Assembly: GCA_959347315.1 (NCBI GenBank) | Contig: OY365813.1 | Location: 17,763,081 to 17,827,080, forward strand | Direction: 5' to 3' | DNA length: 64,000 nt | Source of the DNA: Bimastos eiseni | Taxonomy: Eukaryota; Annelida; Clitellata; Crassiclitellata; Lumbricidae | Part shown: one piece after another, positions 52,862-62,100 of the stretch | Layout of the letters: every line of letters starts with the position of its first letter | Position numbering within the stretch: position 1 is the stretch's first letter | Position numbers and translations under genes: made by a program | The notes under the pieces: model-generated | The model's input: only the letters and a program-made list of their open reading frames with translations | Told to the model about the DNA's origin: nothing | Databases searched by the model: none

Positions 52862-54171
52862 GTAAGTAAGGAAATGTGTTACTCAGACAATATAAGCCTA
52901 CATAGGCCTACCTACACTCAATTCATGCATTTATAAACAATCGTAGTCCTATGCGTTCGTAAGTATGCAGGTTCAAGTGCCATACGCCTGGGTGTATAAC
53001 TGTATATAGGCCTGTATACACATAGAACTGCTGTTTAAATTGTTTCCTGCTCTAGCATCGCCTTTGATGATCGTTGGTACCAATCTGATGAGGAAATGAC
53101 ATTGACCTTAGGACTGATGACCTTGAAACAAAATAGAAATGGTAGCTCTGTGGTATAGGCCTATCTTCAATACATAAAGTTTTAAGGTGCAGCTCAGCCC
53201 ATTGGGATATCGGAGGAGGAAAGTGCCACGACTCCGTTGCAACATAAATGTCCAGGTTGTATAGGTTAAGATATAGCGTTGGAAACGACACCCAGCTTTG
53301 TTTTCCAAGGACCCAGTAAGCCTAGGCTTTAGATAAACCCTGTAGCTGCTGCAGCCTACTGCAGATGATGACGTTCGTTAATTAGAAGAACACACCTGTT
53401 AACACACCACAACCGATTATGCAAGTCAGATGAGGCAATTTTATCGGTTCATCGATTGAGACACTCCTGAAAAGAATTAAAAAAATAATAGTTGCTGAAA
53501 TGCATAGAATTTCATTGAAACTTATGACGTTATAATTATTATCGCTGCGCTTTTCTTCTGATCGATTTAGACATTCCTGAAAATACGATCCAATCGCCAT
53601 TCAAGATTGGGAGAAGGTGAGCTTCTTTTAATCGTTGATGAAGGACATCGAATTTCACACATTATTACTTCAGCCTTAACCTTAGGCTTATATATAATAA
53701 ACTTCAATATATTATAATTTCATAGGCCTGTATCGCAACTGATGCGCTCAGTTCACTGGCAACGAGAAAGTGAGGATTCAACTAGCCCCCCCCCCCCACA
53801 CACACGCAGTTGTTTCAAGTGCAAATAGGCCTACATAAGTGTGAATTCAGTGTTAGATTGACTAAGACGCAAGAGATTTTGTCATCCAGGAAAAGATTTG
53901 GATAACCACATGGAGATTATCCATGGAGTAGGTAAGCTGTTTTGAAAGAGACATGCACATTGAGTATTGATTTGGAGGTCGTTAGCGCATTGGACAACTG
54001 AGAATCCTTTGATCAGTGATCTGAGAGGAGTAGAGTCCTATAACGTAGTCTACAGATGAGGAACAAAGGCTCCCAAGAACGATGTTTAGTATGATTACTG
54101 AAGCAGGCTTCAAACCGTAACACAACTGCCGTTCGGAAATTTCGTAGTTGAACATGGATATGTTGTAGTTT

Positions 54172-54232
54172 CAGTTTAACGACGCCAATTATTACCCTCC
54201 TTTATCCAGGCTTGGGACTGGCACTGTCAGTG
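54172..54232 (-). repeat. Dispersed repeat family B, inverted copy
   Basis: The minus strand reads AGTGCCAGTCCCAAGCCTGG, ATAAAGGAGGGTAATA and CGTCGTTAAACTG, matching the plus-strand copies near 39 kb. Confidence 0.6.
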
Positions 54233-54504
54233 TGCGAACAGTGACGTAGTTATATGGATCTGTGTTGAACCTTGACACAACTGTTCAGAAATTTTTATTT
54301 TAATATGGATCTGTGTTAAATGTTTTTTCCAGTGCAATTGCGACTCAGTAATAAGAAGCAGAACGACGAACAACGAAAGTCAATTTCAGAATAAAGTAAA
54401 TTCACATAATAATTTTCAATTAATCACAAATATATGGTAATATTATAGCTGTTGGCTAATATCACATACTTGTTGGTGTGGCTCATGGTTGCCAGGGGCG
54501 TGAT

Positions 54505-54690
54505 CTCAAGACCGTGGTTCTTGGTCTCGAGACGGTCTCGAGACCGGAAAACTGCAGTCTTGGTCTTCGTCTCGAATACGTCGATCCTGGTCTTGGTCTT
54601 GGACCATCGGTCTTGATCTCGGTGTTGGTCTCGAATGCGTCGGTCTTGGTCTTAAAGGAACGGTCCTGGGATTGGTCTCCGTCTGAAATT
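54505..54690. repeat. GTCTCG/GTCTTGG-rich block
   Basis: GTCTCGAGACGGTCTCGAGAC, then alternating GTCTTGGTCTTGG and GGTCTCGAATGCGTCG, related to the element at 776-1,255. Confidence 0.65.
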
Positions 54691-55014
54691 AGAGTTCTTG
54701 ATCATTTGCCGTATTAGAGCAATTATTTCGATTTTAGTAATTTGTCGGTTATTTTAGATTATTAAAGGTACCGGATATTTAAGCCCCACGCGATTGTCGT
54801 CGAGTTATGGCGTGCTGACCATCTCTATATACATACTACTATGGGCAGAAAAAATGCATTTGCAACGGAGCCAGCCATTTAAAAATTTGTAAATACGTAA
54901 ACATAGACAAATAATCATTATGTCGTATACGCGTTAAATATAAGAGGCAGTACCATTCCCATGCTTAGTTTATGCAGGCTACCGTAATTAGCATTTACTG
55001 TGGAACCGAGTCAA

Positions 55015-55115
55015 TAATCGAGCTAATCAAACAATCGATTAATCGATTAATTGCCTACTAATCGATTAATCGCCTACTATTCGATTAATCGAACAACTCG
55101 ATTAATTGACGCCTT
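55015..55115. repeat. Cluster of ATCGATTAAT palindromes
   Basis: ATCGATTAATCG occurs repeatedly within 100 bp. Probably the arm of an unclassified element; homeodomain-like binding sites are an alternative reading. Confidence 0.5.
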
Positions 55116-56061
55116 AGTAAAAGTGCGTCAAGTCTATTGTCGCACTAAAGTCACTAATCGCCCAAGCCTATCGGCAACTCGTCGCGCAAAGAGTTCTTAT
55201 ATTGAGATACCGAGCACCGACGTGTTTCCGACGAAGAAACGTGATTTCGACCTTAGCCCGACGTGTACTGGTTTTGTGGTTTACTAGGTGGTCTGAGCAA
55301 TATTTAATTGATACCACCAGAGTTAGGCACTGTTAGGCACATCGCAAAGACCAAGATAGGCCTACACGTTTTAGTAGTATGTAGGCCTAAAGGCTACGTG
55401 CATGTATATGTACTTTTATGAGGCGCATTTTTTAATTCATCACAAACGAAATGAAAATTGGTAAACATAGTCGAGAAAATACTGAATACGAAACATTTAA
55501 AGGAAACGTAATGTCGTGGCACTGCATAAGTAAGACAAATGAAACGCAATTAATCGATAGGACGATAGGCCTATACATGAAGAATACCATCATCAAAAGT
55601 ATGATCATCTATGGATCTATTTTGGGAAAAGCAAGTGAACGAAAGTCTATTGTCCATAGGCCTATAAACATAGATCTAATTATGTTTGGTAGTCAATGTT
55701 TATTAAAGTACATTGCACGGTTACACAATGTAGGCCTAGTTGAGACGGAAAGACCTCAAACGGCACTAGTCTGTTAAAACCAATAGCCTAGGCCTAGAGC
55801 CAATTATATTTCAAAACCCTTATCTCGTTGTTCGATATTCTTGAATTTCGGCTGCTAAAATTCTTGAGAGTTATAGGCTATAATCTATTAATTTTTAAGT
55901 TTAGTTTGGCTGTATGACCAGTAGGCCTGGATTAATTTCATGCGGAAAATGTCCCTACTTAGAGACTTTCGTCGTTTGAGACAATGAGAATAATTATTAG
56001 AATATAAAACTAGGATGTGGATAGAGTTTGGATTTACAAGTTTTATGTCTGATTCTTTTAG
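55116..56061. other. Unassigned stretch
   Basis: AT-rich with scattered TAGGCCTA motifs. No further exon of the METTL24-like fragment was found here. Confidence 0.4.
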
Positions 56062-56349
56062 GCGATCATTGCTTACCTGAAGATTGACATTGACGAAAAT
56101 GAGTGGGCAACATTGACTCCAATGCTCTCAGACTGAACTCTGGTCAAGGTGAAGCAATTTGAAACAGAAGTTCACATGCCGCAGAGTGACGCAGTCAGCC
56201 TATTTCGAAGACATCTACTGCTAAAGCGACTAGAAGATTTGGGAGTTCGAAGAAGGCTCTTCATGCCAAATGGTTACGACATGAAGCGAACGAAGAAGGG
56301 CTTCAGAAGTTATTGTTTCAGAATGATTTATATCAGCGTTATGGCCTAG
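56062..56349 (+). pseudogene. METTL24-like methyltransferase terminal exon with in-frame TGA
   Basis: After a strong acceptor (GATTCTTTTAG) the frame reads AIIAYLKIDIDENEWATLTP, then MLSD, TGA (56,134-56,136), then TLVKVKQFETEVHMPQS, LLLKRLEDLGVRRRLFM and FRSYCFRMIYISVMA, ending at TAG. The pattern L-K-I-D-x-D-x-x-E-W-x-x-L, a short gap, V-K-Q-x-x-x-E-x-H, then L-x-x-L-x-x-x-G is that of the C-terminal half of METTL24-type (FkbM-like) methyltransferases. In that family a glycine usually sits where the TGA is, one base from GGA. No upstream exons with the SAM-binding core were found. It is probably a decayed or isolated copy; stop read-through or an assembly error are alternatives. Confidence 0.55.
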
Positions 56350-56858
56350 CTATTTAGAAAATTCACACATGCATGGTCAGTTCAAAGTTCGTCGTGTGAA
56401 AGCGCATTGACGATGTCTTGACGATTACTAGTTTATTGCTAGATCTTGCTAGAATCTTGTTGCTTAATAGGCCTAAACATTAGCAGAAATGCGGATATCG
56501 ATTCACATATAAGCCTATAACAATTTAGCATATATGAGCAGTAGGACATAATTTATAGGTCTACCTTAAATTTAAGGCGATTGATCGATATAGCTCTACT
56601 TGGTCGAACGCCCGGTAAATGTCTAGTGGCTCGGTAAATGGATCGCCTACCTAAAGGTAGTGAGGTCATTTTATATACCTAATTTACTGTATTTACAATA
56701 TTTTAATTTCCTTACTTACGGTAGCGAATGTTGCAGAATGTATTCCGTCAATTTCCGACTGCTGACTATATGACTGCTGACCTGGTCACACAAATTTCGT
56801 GCAATACGGTCTATAGTGATTGACAAGACACCAACTGCAGTGACCGAATAATCTAGTA

Positions 56859-56945
56859 CAACGTTTCTCAGTCTTTTTTGGCCGTGGAACCCTTGTGATT
56901 TAAAAAAAATTTTTGGCGGAAACCCCGACCAAAACTAAACCTATT
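56859..56945. mobile_element. hAT-type end, single-sided remnant
   Basis: CAACGTTTCTCAGTCTTTTT and GCGGAAACCCCGACC resemble a hAT terminus. The opposite end was not found. Confidence 0.35.
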
Positions 56946-57208
56946 CTGTTGTAAATACAAATGTTAGAGAATGCAGAAAACTATCTGTTTAGGCCAACAT
57001 TAGATTAATAGCAACACAAATATCGATGACAATGACATAGGCCTACCTATGAGTCCCCTTGCATATAAAATTATACAAAGATTTTTAGCAAAAATCCTCC
57101 TACATGTTTATCATTATTCGAGACCGCTCAGAGTGCTCCCAGACAGGACGGGAATGTAGCACAGCGACCTGGAGACGCTGGAAGAACAGGCAGAGATGGA
57201 CCACCTGT

Positions 57209-57248
57209 AACAACATAATTATATATATATATATATAATTATGTTGTT
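57209..57248. repeat. Perfect 40-bp AT-rich palindrome
   Basis: AACAACATAATTATATATAT is followed by its exact reverse complement. Confidence 0.95.
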
Positions 57249-57305
57249 CTAGTGGTATATATATATATGTACATATATATATACACACACACGTACATAT
57301 ATATG

Positions 57306-57336
<31 letters not shown>

Positions 57337-57345
57337 ATATAGGCC
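57249..57345. repeat. (AT)n-rich patch
   Basis: TATATATGTACATATATATA and similar runs. Confidence 0.85.
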
Positions 57346-57520
57346 TATATGTGCGTATATGTATAAATGAATGGGAAGTCATAATATTACTTCTCATACT
57401 TTAATACATATACACACATAGTATAGACAAATGTACATATTATACACATTTGTCTATACAATGGACCACCTATGAAGTCATTGAGCAGAGTTAACTGTCG
57501 CTGTAAGGTGTTGTGGCAAG

Positions 57521-57828
57521 CAGGGGTGTAACAAGCGGGGGGCGGGCAGGGGGGCACCGACCCCCCCAGTTTTGAAACTGGGGGGGGGGCAAAGCCCCCC
57601 CCAGTTTTAGTGCTCAGTTCTCCCCATGTGCCCCCACAAATCGGTTCTTTTTTATGTTTATCCAATGGGTTTTTAATAATACGTTTATTAAGATAATTTG
57701 TGCCTACCATTATTCAAATTTCTGAGGGGGCAAAATTCAAAAAGCGGGAGGGCAAAAAAAATTTTTGCGCTTCGCGCAATATTAATTAAATTATGCCCCC
57801 CACTTTTCAAAACCTTGTTACACCTCTG
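57521..57828. mobile_element. hAT-type MITE, CAGGGGTGTAACAAG family, copy 1
   Basis: The ends CAGGGGTGTAACAAG and CCTTGTTACACCTCTG are inverted. The flanks are a perfect 8-bp duplication, GTGGCAAG (57,513-57,520 and 57,829-57,836). The interior has CCCCCCAGTTTTGAAACTGG hairpins. 308 bp, non-coding. Confidence 0.9.
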
Positions 57829-58065
57829 GTGGCAAGTATATAGATTGAGTAAAGTCGTTTGTCTCACTAAACAAAGCTACAGATTTTAGACAATAACAGT
57901 TTGTTTTGAAGAGTCGCCTCTGTAGAAGGCTTGCCGTGGCATGCTTCGTCGGACTAAGCAACCATGTATAATTTTTTTACGCAGCCGAAAAAACGTAAAC
58001 TAGGTGAGTTTTTTTTGGATTAATTGTTTTTTTTTTATTGTATGTATGCTACTGCAGTAGCCTAC

Positions 58066-58348
58066 GAGGTGTAACAAGGTTTTGAAAGTGGGGGGCATAA
58101 TAAAAAAATATTGCGTGAAGCAATGAACATTTTTTTTGCCCCCCATTTTTTGAATTTGGCCTCACAGAAATTTGACAAATGGGGGCACAAATTATCTTAA
58201 CAAAAGTCATCTTAAAAAGCCATTGGAGAAACATAAAAAGAACCGATTTGGGGAGCACATTGGGGGGCCATTAGGCACTAAAACTGGAAGGGCTTTGTCC
58301 CCCCAGTTTTGAAACTGGGGGAAGGCACCCCCGCTTGTTACACCCCTG
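58066..58348. mobile_element. hAT-type MITE, CAGGGGTGTAACAAG family, copy 2 (inverted)
   Basis: Collinear with copy 1 in the opposite orientation: GAGGTGTAACAAGG left, CGCTTGTTACACCCCTG right. GCCTAC flanks both sides (58,060-58,065 and 58,349-58,354), a probable target duplication with a small deletion at the left end. Confidence 0.8.
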
Positions 58349-58955
58349 GCCTACATGTATGTAGGACAAATGTAACATGGGCCCAAATCATGTAAGGTCT
58401 GGGTCATAAATGACGTCAAACTTACATTTACACTTTTTTACCCTTTGGGCATCTCTTCATTTTTACATACCAGTATTAACATTTAACAGCAGTAAATATA
58501 GGCTAATGCTGTGTTATCGCTTTTTGCAAAAGCAGCCAAACTTGCCATAAGAATATATTCTGATTATGTTGAAAATACAAGTTCCGGCAGATATACATAA
58601 CATTTTTTGAAGCAATTTTTTCCAAGTTCTAGTGCAGTATGCAAATATTAAATAAGATGGTACATGACGTTGTTTTTTTATAAAGTTCGATAGCAACAAA
58701 AGACCAACGACAATGAAGACAAGTATTGTACAGAGCAATATTTAAGCAAAAATACAGCATGTTAGAAATCAACGAGCACATCCTGGATAAAATATAATCT
58801 GACAAAATAAAAAAATACCGTCCAGTGTGACATAATATGACCTGCACAGCGCACAGCTAACATGCAGATAATACGGCATGATGCTGCAGTTCATCTGCAT
58901 CTGCTGATATGTAATTTCTTCAAAGCGAACCAAACCAGTGATATTTCTGTACTCT

Positions 58956-59104
58956 TTACATAATTAAAGTCATGTGAGCCTCTTTTTCATCCACATTCAG
59001 CAGACCTTTCTCTGAAGGCTGGTCGTTCGATTCGCCATCGTAAACACTGACTGTACCGTAAATTATCCTGACGAAAAAGAAGCAGGCGAAGAAGCCAACA
59101 GCAC
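58956..59104 (-). CDS. TM9SF2: TM9SF2-like terminal exon
   Basis: Encodes AVGFFACFFFVRIIYGTVSV then YDGESNDQPSEKG and LLNVDEKEAHMTLIM, then TAA (58,956-58,958). Acceptor TTTTTTAG. The hydrophilic acidic tail is not AT-rich noise, but a functional role is unproven. Confidence 0.88.
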
Positions 59105-62100
59105 CTAAAAAATAACCAATATACATATGTGTCAAACAGGCATTTTGTAAATGACTGATTTCTTAGATTTCAGGCAATATGTAAAATCACCCATTTACGG
59201 TTAGGATTACAGTTAAGGTTAGGGTCAGTTAGTGTAGGGTTAGTGCAGGGTTAGGGTTAGAGTAGAGTTAGGGTTTTACAAATTGCCTAGGCATATTACA
59301 AAATCCATAGGTTTTAACACACTGCCTGTAACATAATATTATATGTCTATCATTCAGGCTTCAATTAATCCCTCACAATGGATGTGTCAGCCTCACTCAG
59401 CTATCATATTACAAAGTATGAAAGTAACAGCTATTATATTACAACAGCAATTATATTACAAGAGCCATTATATTACAAAGTAATGCATTATACTACAACA
59501 GCTGTTATATTACAAAGTAATGTAAATCTCCCAGATTTCTAAATTTTAGACAATGGTTGAATCAGATATAACAAAAACAGCCTCTTAAAAACTGAGCATT
59601 GTTTTCCGATCCTGTTGTATAAGATTGTTTAAATGAAACCACGCTCTTAAATGCAAACCAGAAAACTGAAGTGTTGAACCGCAGCATAGAGTGAAAAATG
59701 TACATTAGTAATTAAAAATTCACATTACATCAGTCATTACAAATTCACATTACATCAGTCATTACAAATTCACATTACATCAGTCATTACAAATTCACAT
59801 TGTCTTGTCTTAACCATCCTCGATCCGAGGGTTGGTCGCTTCATGGACAAGTCTACTCCATCTCTTCCAGTCTCTCGTCTTCTTAGTAAGTTGTCCAGTG
59901 GTCTACCGGTTCATTTTTCCACATTATCTATCCATCATGTCTTTGGTCTTCCTCGTTTTCTAGCTCCCGGTGTAGTGCCTTGCATGATTTCTTTTTTTAG
60001 ACAGTTTCCCTCTTTTCTCATCACATGTCCAAAGTATGTTAATTTCCTCCTTTTTATCAGATTAAGTAGCTCTCGTTCCATGTCTGCATTCTCCAATACC
60101 CACTGGGGTTTTTTTTGAGTCCATGATACCCTTAGAATCTGTTTTATGCATTTTCTCTCAAAAGCTTCAATTCTTTCTTCATCTCTTTTCTTGATGGTCC
60201 AACATTCGCAGCCATATGTAACCACCGGCCATACCAATGCCTTAATTAGTCTCACTTTGGTGGTTAACTTTATGCTGTGACTCCTCCTTATTTTTTGAAT
60301 CCCTATCTGAACACTTAGTCCTCTTGCCATCCTTCCTCTTATCTCTCTGCTACACTCTGCATCTTCTGTTATCAATGATCCCAAATATTGAAACATATCC
60401 ACCTGCTCTAGTCTGCTCTCTTTCAAAACGATGTTGCATGTTTTACCATTTACTGCCATGGCTTGATTTTATCCATGTTAATCATTAAACCTTTCTCACT
60501 TCCTATCTTATCCAGACAATTGATTATTACATTATATCAGTCATTATAAATTCACCTTAAATCAGTCACTACAAATTCACATTACATCAGTCATTATAAA
60601 TTCACATTACTGCTATAGTGCTGACGAACTCTTGACCGTTTTAAGCTGATGAACCTCCTGCCGAACATTTCCAAAAAAATAACATGGGCTCCACACGGAC
60701 TCCACATGAGACTGTGCATCCCACAAGGGCTCCAAGTGAGGTGGCGAGGATGGTGGGAGGGCTTGTTCTACTATGCCAATGAATCAGGTCTCACCTGTAA
60801 GCAAGAAAATAATGAAGGTTATTATGAGGATGTAGCCAAAGTAGATGAAGACACTGAGACATCCTTCAATCTCCAGATGTACGACATAGTAGTACGTGGA
60901 ATACAAGAAAACGTAGAAGGCCGTGAAACCACTCGTCAAGAACGATCTCCACCACCAGCGATAATCCTGTAAAACAGAAATCTAATGTAAAATATATATA
61001 GAAACTGGCCAGAGTGTACACTGTACACTGGAGGTTATTTGAACTATGCATCATCATCATAGTCACGGTCCATAGGTCGAAGACCCGTAAGAGTCCAATG
61101 CAGTTATCATCAGGGCCATACTGAGGGGTGGGCCAGCGGGGCCGTGACCCAGGGCGCAAATGTGGAAAGGGGCGCAAATTTCAGGATGGAATAACTTATT
61201 ATTTCCATAAAATGCACTATTTTCAAAATGTGGGGGCGCCAGATTGATGCTAGGCACAGGGCGCAATTATAGCTCGGTACAGCCCTGGTTATGATCTCTG
61301 TTTCCACAAATCAAGGCCGCTGATTGCGCTAGTGTCCACTGCAACCTTGATCCTCGCTTGAAGAGTTTTTTGTCTTGCGTTTTTGTGTCTTGTCTTTTGA
61401 ACTATGCAGAATATGAAAATAAAGAGCAGTTTATCTGATTTAAACTCAGAGGCCTTGTCTCAATGCTATCACTGTTATACAATGCATCTCTTCATAAATG
61501 TAACACAACGAAAAATCTTGTAATACATCCTTATAAAATGAATTCTGGTACAAAATAGGACTTGGATCCCAAATATCATGAAATGACCTAATTATAACAT
61601 GACCTCATTATAACATGACCTCATCATAACATGACCTAATTATAAACATGACTTCATTATAACACAACCTCATTAAAACATGACCTCATTATAACATGAC
61701 CTAATTATAACATGACCTCATTATAAGGTGGTTGATGATGTTAGTCCAACACAGCGACCAAAGCAACGCAGACAGCATTAAATGAATTTCTTGCGAACAT
61801 GTTAGACTCGAAAGAAGTCCAACCAACCTCATAACTTAGATGTAAATAGCACAGCAGAATGGTCATCTCAGAGCAGGTTATAACGAGGATGACGAAGACG
61901 AGAAACAGAAATCCAAACATGAAGTACGGCTGATGAGACCTGAAATAAGCAAATCAAAATCAAATTCATAGACGCTCTACAGATATCAAAACTGAACAAT
62001 ATTACTACATTGCTGGTCCCCCGTATGCGCACTCCTACGGCCCATACACGGAGCTTTGCTCATGTAGGCCCCTCCAGTTGGAATAGTCTTCCCCTTTCCC

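Noticed and set aside
53882..53936. Exon-like segment between CATCCAG and GTAGGTAAGC
   Set aside because: Every phase gives an early stop unless a poor AAAAG acceptor is used, so it cannot be joined convincingly to 52,784-52,861.
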